Assembly: GCF_900188295.1 (NCBI RefSeq)
Contig: NZ_FZNM01000004.1
Coordinates: 183,366 to 247,365, forward strand
Reading direction: 5' to 3'
Source of the DNA: Paracoccus sediminis
GTDB taxonomy: Bacteria > Pseudomonadota > Alphaproteobacteria > Rhodobacterales > Rhodobacteraceae
Length of the DNA: 64,000 bases
The notes beneath the pieces are model-generated. The model did no database searches. It was not told the DNA's origin and worked only from the letters and a program-made list of their open reading frames with translations. Made by a program: the position numbers and the translations under genes. Below are positions 27,504 to 35,269 of this stretch, piece by piece; position 1 is the stretch's first letter; each line of letters begins with the position of its first letter.

Positions 27504-29108
27504 ATGCGCCGCGCAGGTCTGCTTTCCGTTATGCTGCTGGTTTCGGCCGCACAATCAGTGGTTGCGCAACCACCGGCCGCGACTGGCCCGGCGCTTGGTG
27601 TTGCGGCCGCGCCACGTCTGAATTTCACCGCGCGCGAGATGGCCTTGGCGCAGGCCGCTGCGGCGACGCCCGATCTTGCCGCCTATTACGGCAGCAACGG
27701 GCTGCAACCGATCTTCATGGGGCCGCAGGCCGCGGAACGGCGCACCGGCCTGCTGGAGGCGGTCGGGACGGCCCCGGCGCACGGCATTCCTTCCGGACGC
27801 TATCCGTCCATGGATCTGGCCGCGGATGCGACCGACATCGCGGCCGAGATCGATCAGGCGCGGATCCTGGTCCGTTATCTGCGCGACATGACGGGAGGGA
27901 TGATTCGTCCGTCCAGCGTGGATCCCCTGATAAAGCGGGAGGTCCGCCGTCCCGCCATCCCCGGCCTGATCCGGGACTTTGCCCAGGCCCCCGATCCCCG
28001 ACGGTTCCTTCTGGACCTGCAACCCCGCCATCCGGCCTATCTTGCCCTGCAACGCGCCCTGTCCGGCGGACAAGCCCTGTCGGTCCCGGCCGGACTGCCG
28101 CGCGCCCCCGAGGGGTTGTGGCGGGTGGGGATGCGTGGCGAGGGCGTCGCGCCCCTGCGCGCCCGTCTGGACAGCATCGGCTTTGCCGCCCCCTCGGCCG
28201 ATCCGCTGTCCTATGACGCGGCCTTGTCAAAGGCCGTCGCGCGGTATCAGGCGGCGGTCGGCCTGCCGCCGGACGGCATCGCCGGGCCAAAGACCCTCCG
28301 TCATCTCAACGGCGACGTGTCCGACGACAGCCGCAGCCGCGCGATCATCGTGGCGCTGGAACGGATGCGCTGGATGGCCAGCGAAGACTTGGACGCCCGC
28401 CATGTGTGGGTCAACATCCCCGAATACACCGCCCGCATCGTCGAGAACGGGGCCGAGGTGTTCCGCACCCGCGTCGTCGTGGGCCACACCGATCCTGACC
28501 GCCAGACGCCCGAATTTTCGGACGAGATCGAATTCGTCGTCCCCAACCCGCGCTGGAACGTGCCTCGTTCAATTGCCGTTAAGGAATATCTGCCCCAGTT
28601 GCAGGCCAACCGCTATGCGGTGTCGCAGCTGGACGTGGTGGACGGGAACGGCAACGTGATCGCGCGCGACCGGATCGACTTCGGCCGCTACAACGCGTCG
28701 AACTTTCCGTACCGTATCCGCCAGAAACCCAGCGACGACAATGCGTTGGGTCTGGTCAAGTTCATGTTTCCGAATCCTTGGAACATCTATCTGCACGACA
28801 CGCCGACCAAGCACCTGTTCGGGAATGCCGTGCGGGCTTACTCGCATGGGTGCATCCGCATCGCCGATCCATTCGATCTGGCCTATAACCTGTTGTCCAA
28901 ACAGACGGAAAATCCGCAGGCGATGTTCCGGCGCGCCTTGGATACGGGCCGGGAATCATGGATAAGGATTACCCCGGCGGTGCCGGTGCATCTGGTTTAT
29001 TTCACAGCGTTTCCCAATGCCGACGGCACCATCCAACGGTTCGAGGATGTGTATGGCCGCGATGCAATGCTTTATGACGCCATCCAGAAGGCCGGGCTGG
29101 ATTCATAG
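27504..29108 (+). CDS. L,D-transpeptidase (YcbB/LdtD-like)
   Basis: Forms 3-3 cross-links in peptidoglycan. The 534 residues comprise a signal peptide (about 1-22), a helical N-terminal domain, a peptidoglycan-binding-1-like domain near 220-270 (AVARYQAAVGLPPDGIAGPKTLRHLN), and a YkuD catalytic domain at about 290-480. The active site His and Cys are in YLHDTP and AYSHGCIRI. ATG at 27504 gives the signal peptide; an upstream in-frame start is less likely. Divergent from the DUF882 gene; lpxD follows 51 bp later. Confidence 0.9.
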   Translation: MRRAGLLSVMLLVSAAQSVVAQPPAATGPALGVAAAPRLNFTAREMALAQAAAATPDLAAYYGSNGLQPIFMGPQAAERRTGLLEAVGTAPAHGIPSGRYPSMDLAADATDIAAEIDQARILVRYLRDMTGGMIRPSSVDPLIKREVRRPAIPGLIRDFAQAPDPRRFLLDLQPRHPAYLALQRALSGGQALSVPAGLPRAPEGLWRVGMRGEGVAPLRARLDSIGFAAPSADPLSYDAALSKAVARYQAAVGLPPDGIAGPKTLRHLNGDVSDDSRSRAIIVALERMRWMASEDLDARHVWVNIPEYTARIVENGAEVFRTRVVVGHTDPDRQTPEFSDEIEFVVPNPRWNVPRSIAVKEYLPQLQANRYAVSQLDVVDGNGNVIARDRIDFGRYNASNFPYRIRQKPSDDNALGLVKFMFPNPWNIYLHDTPTKHLFGNAVRAYSHGCIRIADPFDLAYNLLSKQTENPQAMFRRALDTGRESWIRITPAVPVHLVYFTAFPNADGTIQRFEDVYGRDAMLYDAIQKAGLDS

Positions 29109-29159
29109 GGCCGAACGGGCTAAGGCGCTTTCCGGCACGGAAACGGTCAGAGGGCGACC

Positions 29160-30260
29160 ATGGCAATCACCATCCGCGACTTGGCGCTGGCTCTGGACGC
29201 GCGGGCCTGGGGCGATGTGGACCTGTCCGTGACCGGCGCGGCGGAACCCCAAGCCGCCGGGCCGGTCGGCCCGCAGGGCGGCGTGATCGCCCTGGCAATG
29301 GCGTCGAAATACGCCGAAACCCTGCGGCCCGGCAGCATGGCGATCTTGGCCGAGGGTATGGATCCGCAGGCTTTCGGCCTGAAAGCCGCGATCTTTGCGC
29401 CGCGCCCGCGTCTGCTGATGGCGGGGCTGACGCGGGCCTTCGATCCCGGTCCCGGCATCGCGGCGGGCATTCATCCGGCAGCGGTCATCGATGCGTCGGC
29501 CCGCATCGGGCCGGGTGCGGCCATCGCGCCGTTCGCAGTGATCGGTCCCGATGTCCGGATCGGGGAAAACGCCCGGATCGGGCCGCATGTGTCGGTCGGG
29601 CGCGGAACGGTTCTGGGCGACGATGTGCTGTTGCACGCCGGGGTGCGCATTGCCCACGGTGTCACGGCGGGCCACCGGCTGATCGTGCAACCGGGCGCCG
29701 TCATCGGCGGCGACGGCTTTTCCTTTGTCACCCCCGAGGAATCGGGGATCGAGGAAATCCGCCGCACCCTGGGCCGCCGCGACGGCATCAGGCAGCAGCA
29801 TTGGACCCGCATCCATTCGTTGGGCGGGGTCGAGATCGGCGATGACGTGGAAATCGGCGCCAACGCGACCATCGACCGGGGCACCATCCGCGCGACCCGC
29901 ATCGGCAACGGCACCAAGATCGACAACCTGGTGATGCTGGCCCACAACGTCGTGGTGGGCGACGATTGCCTGCTGTGTTCCCAGGTGGGTATCGCGGGAT
30001 CGTCCAGAGTCGGCAACCGCGTCGTGCTGGCGGGGCAGGTCGGGGTCAACGACAACATCGAGATCGGCGACGACGTGATCGCGGGCGGGGCCAGCAAGAT
30101 CTTTACGCGCGTTCCTTCGGGGCGGGTGATCCTTGGCAATCCCGCCGTCAAGATGGAAACCCAGATGGAAATCCAGAAGGCCACGCGCCGCCTGCCGCGT
30201 GTCGCGCAGCAACTGGCAAAACTTCAGGAAACTGTTACACGGCTGTTGGAAAAGGGCTGA
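29160..30260 (+). CDS. lpxD: UDP-3-O-acylglucosamine N-acyltransferase
   Basis: Third step of lipid A synthesis, adding the N-linked 3-hydroxyacyl chain. The 366 residues have the N-terminal uridine-binding domain ([18 protein letters not shown]), then many hexapeptide repeats of a left-handed beta helix (for example [20 protein letters not shown]) with the catalytic His in [10 protein letters not shown]. It is not within the usual bamA-fabZ-lpxA cluster here; it stands with a dedicated acyl carrier protein and ketosynthase. Confidence 0.93.
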   Translation: MAITIRDLALALDARAWGDVDLSVTGAAEPQAAGPVGPQGGVIALAMASKYAETLRPGSMAILAEGMDPQAFGLKAAIFAPRPRLLMAGLTRAFDPGPGIAAGIHPAAVIDASARIGPGAAIAPFAVIGPDVRIGENARIGPHVSVGRGTVLGDDVLLHAGVRIAHGVTAGHRLIVQPGAVIGGDGFSFVTPEESGIEEIRRTLGRRDGIRQQHWTRIHSLGGVEIGDDVEIGANATIDRGTIRATRIGNGTKIDNLVMLAHNVVVGDDCLLCSQVGIAGSSRVGNRVVLAGQVGVNDNIEIGDDVIAGGASKIFTRVPSGRVILGNPAVKMETQMEIQKATRRLPRVAQQLAKLQETVTRLLEKG

Positions 30261-30274
30261 AGTCAGGAGGCGTC

Positions 30275-30541
30275 ATGACCGATCACATCAAGGACCGCAT
30301 CACGGCCATCATTGCCGAGCAAGCCATGCTGGAGCCCGACCAGATCAGCGACGATTCGACGCCCGCAGATCTGGGCATCGACAGCCTGGGGCTTGTGGAA
30401 TCCATCTTCGCGATCGAGGAGGAATTCGACATCTCGATCCCGTTCAATGCCAACGAGCCTGACAAGTCCGACTTCGACATCTCGACCATGGGCACGATCA
30501 TTGCGGCCGTCGAACGCCTGGTGGCGCAAAAAGCCGCATGA
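30275..30541 (+). CDS. Acyl carrier protein (specialised)
   Basis: An 88-residue ACP with the phosphopantetheine serine in LGIDSLGLVE. It has a strong AGGAGG ribosome site. Compared with housekeeping AcpP it has an extended, acidic/Asn-rich segment between helices (FNANEPDKSDFDISTMG), resembling ACPs dedicated to lipid A or other special acyl chains. It is 14 bp from lpxD and overlaps the ketosynthase gene by 4 bp. Confidence 0.88.
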   Translation: MTDHIKDRITAIIAEQAMLEPDQISDDSTPADLGIDSLGLVESIFAIEEEFDISIPFNANEPDKSDFDISTMGTIIAAVERLVAQKAA

Positions 30542-31806
30542 ATCCGAAGAAGAACGGCAAGGCGGCAAAGCTCTCTGATTCCCGGCCTTTAAACGGGCTG
30601 CGGCGCGTGGTCATCACGGGCGCCGGAACCATCAACGCCCTCGGCCACGACGTGCCGACGACGCTGGCCGCCTTTCGCGAAGGACGCTGCGGCATCAGCC
30701 AGCTGGAGTTCCGCGACGTGGACCGCCTGTCGATCCAGATCGGCGCGCAGGTCCACGACTGGCGGGCCGAGGATTACTTCAACCGCCAGCAAATCCTGCT
30801 GTACGACAAGTTCACGCAGTTCACGCTGCTGGCCGCCAAGCAGGCGGTGGCGCAATCCGGGCTGAATTTCCAGGGCGAACTGGGCCTGTGTTCCGGCGTC
30901 GTTCTGGGCACCGCCGGGGGCGGGCTGAACACCTGGGACGAAAATTATCGCGCGGTCTACGAGGAAGGGAAGAACCGCGTTCATCCCTTTGTTGTGCCAA
31001 AACTGATGAACAACGCCGCAGCCAGCCATGTCAGCATGGAATTCGGCCTGCGCGGCCCGGCCTTCACCGTGGCCACCGCCTGCGCCAGTTCCAATCACGC
31101 GATGGGCCTGGCCTTCCAGATGGTGCGTTCGGGCGCGGCGCGCGTCATGCTGACCGGCGGGTCCGAGGCGATGCTGTGTTTCGGCGGCGTCAAGGCCTGG
31201 GAAGGGCTGCGCGTCATGTCCAGGGACGCCTGCCGACCGTTCAGCGCGAACCGGAACGGCATGGTCCAGGGCGAGGGGGCGGGCGTCTTTGTCTTCGAGG
31301 ATTACGACAACGCCCGTGCGCGCGGCGCCGAGATCCTGGCCGAGGTGGTGGGTTTCGCCATGTCGTCGGATGCGCAGGACATCGTGATGCCGTCGGCCCA
31401 AGGGGCGGAACGCGCGATCACCGGCGCGCTGCACGACGCGGGCCTGAACCCGGACGAGGTGGGCTATATCAACGCCCATGGCACCGGCACCGCCGCCAAC
31501 GACAAGACCGAATGCGCGGCGGTCGCCCATGTCTTTGGCCATCACGCCGACCGGCTGATGATGTCGTCCACCAAGGCCATGCACGGGCATATCATCGGCG
31601 GCACCGGGGCGGTCGAGTTGCTGGCCTGCATCATGGCGCTGCGGGACGGGGTGATCGCGCCGACGATCGGCTATCAGGAGCCCGATCCCGAATGCGCCCT
31701 GGACGTGGTCCCGAACGAGGCCCGAGAGGCGCGGGTCGATGCGGTGCTGTCCAACGCCTTTGCGTTCGGCGGGCTGAACGCGGTGATCGCGCTGCGCCGG
31801 ATCTAG
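30538..31806 (+). CDS. Beta-ketoacyl-ACP synthase (FabF-like)
   Basis: A 422-residue condensing enzyme with the Cys-His-His triad: VATACASSNHA, NAHGTGT and STKAMHGHIIGG. It has a lysine-rich N-terminal extension of about 20 residues. Genetic coupling to the ACP and lpxD suggests it elongates acyl chains used on lipid A, by analogy with the rhizobial acpXL-fabF cluster. That assignment is an inference. Confidence 0.88.
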   Translation: MNPKKNGKAAKLSDSRPLNGLRRVVITGAGTINALGHDVPTTLAAFREGRCGISQLEFRDVDRLSIQIGAQVHDWRAEDYFNRQQILLYDKFTQFTLLAAKQAVAQSGLNFQGELGLCSGVVLGTAGGGLNTWDENYRAVYEEGKNRVHPFVVPKLMNNAAASHVSMEFGLRGPAFTVATACASSNHAMGLAFQMVRSGAARVMLTGGSEAMLCFGGVKAWEGLRVMSRDACRPFSANRNGMVQGEGAGVFVFEDYDNARARGAEILAEVVGFAMSSDAQDIVMPSAQGAERAITGALHDAGLNPDEVGYINAHGTGTAANDKTECAAVAHVFGHHADRLMMSSTKAMHGHIIGGTGAVELLACIMALRDGVIAPTIGYQEPDPECALDVVPNEAREARVDAVLSNAFAFGGLNAVIALRRI

Positions 31807-31819
31807 GGCGCGCATGAAA

Positions 31820-31846
31820 GAACCGCGCCTGTCAAGGGCGCGGTTC
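31820..31846. terminator. Hairpin between convergent ketosynthase and IalB-like genes
   Basis: Perfect 10-bp inverted repeat GAACCGCGCC / GGCGCGGTTC with a 7-nt loop, 13 bp after the ketosynthase stop. No long T tract, so probably a bidirectional stem-type terminator. Confidence 0.65.
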
Positions 31847-31866
31847 AAGGCGTGGTCGGCCCTGGC

Positions 31867-32649
31867 TCAGTTGGCCGGGGCCTCTGCGGCGGGTTCGGCC
31901 GTCCCGGCAGCCGGGGCATCGGCGGCAGGTTCCTCGGCATAGGCCGACAGCGCCTCGATCCCGGCGGTAAAGCCCGCCAGCGAGACGGTCAGGCGCACCG
32001 GGTTCTCACGGTCGCCGCCAAAGGGCAGGAGGCTCAGCGTGGCTTCGTTCCCGCGCTTCATGGCGTCCAGTTCGGCCTGGGTGAACCCCATGCGTGCGAC
32101 ACAACCGACCGGGGCGCAGAAATTGAACGGATAACCCTGCGGCTCGGCCGAGCCGACGGCGAAACCAAGGCCCTGGATCAGGTCGGTTTCCAGCGGGGCC
32201 ACCAGCGTCGCACCGGCCGCCACATCGCTGTTGCGCAGGGGGATCAGCGTCATTTCGGCAACCGAATTCCCCTCGCCATCCTTCAGCAATTGATACAGTT
32301 CGCAGGGATCCTTGCCCTGTTCCGCCTTCAGGCACCGGGTCGTCCAGGCGTTGTTCGTCGCCTTGACATAATACTGCCCGACCTGCGGTTCCGCGTCGGC
32401 AGCCGCCTGTCCGGCGGGCGCATCCGTCGCCGCAGGGGCATCCGCCGCCGCAGGGGCATCCGCCGCCGCAGGGGCATCCGTTGCCGCAGGGGCTGCATTC
32501 GCCGGAGCCTCGGCCGGCGGCGTTGCCGCTGCCGGGGCTTCGGTTGCCGGGGTTTCAGGCGTGGCCGGGGCGGTGCTATCCTGCGCGAAGACCGGTGCCG
32601 CGATCAGGAAAAGCGCGGCCAGAAGGGCCTGCGAGGGTTTGATTGGCAT
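31867..32649 (-). CDS. Exported invasion-associated locus B (IalB)-like protein
   Basis: A 260-residue periplasmic protein. Signal peptide (about 1-22, ending APVFAQ), then an Ala/Pro/Asp low-complexity stretch (about 23-85) with DAPAAA repeats, then the IalB domain at about 90-235. Four cysteines are visible (TTRCLKAEQGKDPCEL and FNFCAPVGCVARMGF), typical of the fold, plus an Ala/Pro-rich tail. The role in free-living species is unknown. Confidence 0.82.
   Translation of the reverse strand: MPIKPSQALLAALFLIAAPVFAQDSTAPATPETPATEAPAAATPPAEAPANAAPAATDAPAAADAPAAADAPAATDAPAGQAAADAEPQVGQYYVKATNNAWTTRCLKAEQGKDPCELYQLLKDGEGNSVAEMTLIPLRNSDVAAGATLVAPLETDLIQGLGFAVGSAEPQGYPFNFCAPVGCVARMGFTQAELDAMKRGNEATLSLLPFGGDRENPVRLTVSLAGFTAGIEALSAYAEEPAADAPAAGTAEPAAEAPAN
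32421..32492 (-). repeat. 18-bp tandem repeat in the IalB-like gene
   Basis: Three to four near-identical 18-bp direct repeats (core GCCGCAGGGGCATCCGCC) encoding DAPAAA units. Probably length-variable. Confidence 0.75.
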
Positions 32650-32786
32650 GGTTGTGTCGTCCCTTTGCTCAATGCGTGGGGCGGGCCTAGCATGTCCGTC
32701 CGGCTTTGTCAGGCGGCAACGGGGCGGGTCCGTTCACCAAGCGTTGACCCGCGCGCGGCCCGGCCGCGTTCCGTCTGTCCATGGGG

Positions 32787-32819
32787 AAAACCAAAGGGGC
32801 CGTGGCGAACCACGGCCCC
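32787..32819 (-). terminator. Isolated leftward terminator
   Basis: Read leftward: 10-bp perfect stem GGGGCCGTGG / CCACGGCCCC with a TTCG tetraloop, followed by TTTGGTTTT. No gene ends near it on this strand, so it may end an unannotated short RNA beginning near 32880. Confidence 0.6.
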
Positions 32820-32929
32820 GGCGCCAGTGGCGCGGTCTTCCCCCTGCCGGACTGGCCGGTCATCATTGATCCGCACGCTAGTCGCGCCGCCGTGATCCGT
32901 CAACTGTCCAGATGGTCAGGATCATTCAC

Positions 32930-33026
32930 AAAAAAAGCCGCGCCCGAAGGCGCGGCAGTCCAACAGGGAGGAAGGTTCGGGATCGTCGAGCGTGATCCCC
33001 AACGATTCGCATACTGGCATGAAACC
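32930..33026 (-). ncRNA. Candidate trans-acting small RNA with anti-Shine-Dalgarno motif
   Basis: A leftward sequence with a TACAAT -10 element at 33033-33038 (weak -35). A first stem-loop follows (GGGATC / GATCCC, 32979-32999), then an unpaired pyrimidine-rich stretch CCTTCCTCCC complementary to ribosome binding sites. It ends in a textbook terminator (GCCGCGCC, TTCG, GGCGCGGC, then seven T) at 32930-32956. Length about 95 nt. A 32-codon frame (33020-32922) starting ATG after AAGGG overlaps it, so a small-protein mRNA is an alternative. Confidence 0.45.
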
Positions 33027-33104
33027 CTTAAGATTGTATTGTCGCGCAGGACGCTCGATTGACACGGGGTGCAACGGGACGGCCGGAACGCAAGGGGGGC
33101 AGGC

Positions 33105-34676
33105 ATGGCAATGGTGGTGGATCAGGCGGCGGACACCGTGTTCGTGGGCGGCGGGGGACCGGATCATGCGGTGCCGCAGACCCTGCTGCTGAAATACGCC
33201 AACCGCCATGGCCTGATCGCGGGCGCGACCGGCACCGGAAAGACCGTCACCCTGCAAACCCTGGCCGAAAGCCTGTCGCTGGCCGGGGTGCCGGTGTTCC
33301 TGGCCGATGTGAAGGGCGATCTTGCCGGCATCGCGCGGGCGGGCAGCGCAGAGTTCAAGACGCATCAGGCATTCGCCGACCGCGCGGCGCGAATCGGCGT
33401 GTCGCTGGATTATCAGGCGTTTCCGGTCGCCTTCTGGGATGTCTGGGGCGAAAAGGGCCATCCCGTCCGCACGACGCCTGCCGAGATGGGGCCGCTGCTG
33501 CTGTCGCGCCTGCTGGATCTGACCGACGCCCAGGAAGGGGTGATGAACATCGCCTTTCGCGTGGCCGACGAACAGGGTCTGGCCCTGCTGGACCTCAAGG
33601 ACTTGCAGGCGATGCTGGTCTGGATCGGCCAGAATGCCGCCGACCTGTCCCTGCGCTATGGCAATGTCAGCACGGCCAGCGTGGGGGCGATCCAGCGTGC
33701 GTTGCTGGTCTTGGAAAATCAGGGCGGAAACAGCCTGTTCGGCGAACCGGCGCTGGAACTGTCGGACATCATCCGGCAGGACGCGTCGGGCAAGGGCGTG
33801 GTCAACATCCTGGCGGCCGACCGCCTGATGCAATCGCCGCGCCTGTATGCGACGTTCCTTCTGTGGCTGTTGTCCGAACTGTTCGAGCAGCTGCCCGAGG
33901 TAGGCGATCCCGACCGCCCGCGGATCGCGTTCTTCTTCGACGAAGCGCGTCTGCTGTTCGCCGACGCGCCCAAGGCTCTGGTCGCAAAGGTCGAACAGGT
34001 CGCGCGGCTGATCCGGTCCAAGGGCGTCAGCGTCTGGTTCATCAGCCAGAACCCGACCGACATCCCCGACGCGATCCTGGGCCAGCTGGGAAACCGCGTC
34101 CAGCACGCCCTGCGCGCCTTTACCGCCAAGGACCAGAAAGCCCTGCGCTTGGCGGCCGACAATTACCGCGCCAATCCCGACTTCGTCACCGCCGAGGCGA
34201 TCCAGAACGTCGGCGTGGGCGAGGCGGTGACATCCCTGCTGGAAACGAAAGGCGTGCCCGGCATGGTGCAACGGACCCTTGTCCGCCCGCCGTTCAGCCA
34301 AATGGGTCCGATCACGGACGCCCAGCGGGCCGAGGTGATGAACGCGTCGCCCATGGGGGTGAAATATGCCAAGGTGATCGATCGTGAATCGGCGCATGAA
34401 CGGCTTGCGCGCCGGACCGACGAGGCGGCCGTTGCCTCTGTCAGGGCGGATGCAACGGCTGCGGACGACGATGCGTTGTTCGACATGGCGCGCGACGAAT
34501 ACCGCAATGCTCGCCGATACCGGCCGCGCGACGAAGATCGGCCCAGCCAGGCCCGGTCGTCGCGCAGCGATTCAATCGTGGAAACCTTTGGCAAAAGCCT
34601 TGCCCGGCAGCTTGGCACGAAATCCGGCCAGGCCATCGTCAGGGGTGTGCTGGGATCGCTGTTCCGGGGCCGCTGA
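33105..34676 (+). CDS. HerA-like ATPase (DUF853, helicase/YjgR type)
   Basis: A 523-residue P-loop ATPase. Walker A GATGTGKT lies at about residues 40-47, Walker B in RIAFFFDEARLLF near 290, and a downstream VWFISQNPTDIP sensor segment. The C-terminus carries a basic, low-complexity tail and a hydrophobic end (AIVRGVLGSLFRG). The family resembles the archaeal HerA translocase, but the bacterial stand-alone members have no settled role. ATG at 33105 has an AAGGGGGG site. Its 3' end overlaps the convergent DUF6477 gene by 38 bp. Confidence 0.85.
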   Translation: MAMVVDQAADTVFVGGGGPDHAVPQTLLLKYANRHGLIAGATGTGKTVTLQTLAESLSLAGVPVFLADVKGDLAGIARAGSAEFKTHQAFADRAARIGVSLDYQAFPVAFWDVWGEKGHPVRTTPAEMGPLLLSRLLDLTDAQEGVMNIAFRVADEQGLALLDLKDLQAMLVWIGQNAADLSLRYGNVSTASVGAIQRALLVLENQGGNSLFGEPALELSDIIRQDASGKGVVNILAADRLMQSPRLYATFLLWLLSELFEQLPEVGDPDRPRIAFFFDEARLLFADAPKALVAKVEQVARLIRSKGVSVWFISQNPTDIPDAILGQLGNRVQHALRAFTAKDQKALRLAADNYRANPDFVTAEAIQNVGVGEAVTSLLETKGVPGMVQRTLVRPPFSQMGPITDAQRAEVMNASPMGVKYAKVIDRESAHERLARRTDEAAVASVRADATAADDDALFDMARDEYRNARRYRPRDEDRPSQARSSRSDSIVETFGKSLARQLGTKSGQAIVRGVLGSLFRGR

Positions 34677-35046
34677 GAACCGCGCCCACCGACGCCAGCA
34701 TAGCCGCGCCGATTCGCGCGCTGGTCCTGACCGGCACGGGCGCACCGGCCACGGCCGCGCGCATTTCCGCAAGGATCGCGATCATCAGCATGACATGGCG
34801 GTGCATGTCGTAATCCGCCGCATGTTGCAGGCGCGCGTTGTTCAGGGCCGATTCCTCGGCCCGCAGGCGGGGCAGGCTGGTTCCGGGGGCGGGGCAATGG
34901 TCGGACCGCAGCACGCGCTTGAGGTCGCGTTCGCGCCGCCACCCGGCCTGCCCCTCGCGGGCGGCGCGGATCAGGGCGCTGGGACGGCGCAGGGGCTCGG
35001 CGGCGGGGCGGGGGCGGAAGGCGATCACGTTCGGCATGTAGCTCAT
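34639..35046 (-). CDS. DUF6477 family protein
   Basis: A 135-residue protein. The core LRRPSALIRAAREGQAGWRRERDLKRVL, followed by a helical EESALNNARLQHAADYDMHRHVMLMIAILAEMRAA, matches what is remembered of this Rhodobacteraceae family. Function unknown. It is divergent from the DUF6456 gene and convergent with the HerA-like gene. Confidence 0.7.
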   Translation of the reverse strand: MSYMPNVIAFRPRPAAEPLRRPSALIRAAREGQAGWRRERDLKRVLRSDHCPAPGTSLPRLRAEESALNNARLQHAADYDMHRHVMLMIAILAEMRAAVAGAPVPVRTSARIGAAMLASVGAVLSGPGTAIPAHP

Positions 35047-35269
35047 GGCTGGACTGTCCCATTCGTGTTGACGGGATCAGCTTCACACAACTTTAACGGG
35101 TGTTGCCCGACCGTTTGTCGCAGCGCGCGCCGCGGAAACTTATCTTTAGGGTTTGTTAGGGAATGTTGCGGCTATGTGCTGAGGATCAGCCGTTCCATTA
35201 ACCACGCTTAACGCAACCCAAGGTAGATTCGTTCCTCGGCTGCCTAGGATGATAAGGGACCGAACAGAC

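Larger units (their letters stand above)
32650..33104. other. 455-bp intergenic region with RNA-like signals but no supported protein gene
   Basis: Between the starts of the IalB-like gene (leftward) and the HerA-like gene (rightward). It holds two leftward rho-independent terminators (32787-32819 and 32930-32956) with no protein gene upstream of either, a candidate small RNA, and a RutR-box-like palindrome at 32904-32919. The open frames present (60-93 codons) run through the hairpins and look non-coding. Confidence 0.6.

Noticed and set aside
32781..33062. 93-codon rightward open frame in the 455-bp gap
   Set aside because: Runs through both terminator hairpins, no Shine-Dalgarno, atypical composition.
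32922..34397. 491-codon leftward open frame opposite the HerA-like gene
   Set aside because: The HerA-like frame has Walker motifs; the antisense protein has none. Only its last 32 codons overlap the candidate small RNA.
35198..35211. CtrA box upstream of the DUF6456 gene
   Set aside because: Spacing between the TTAA halves is 6, not the canonical 7, so not annotated as a CtrA site.
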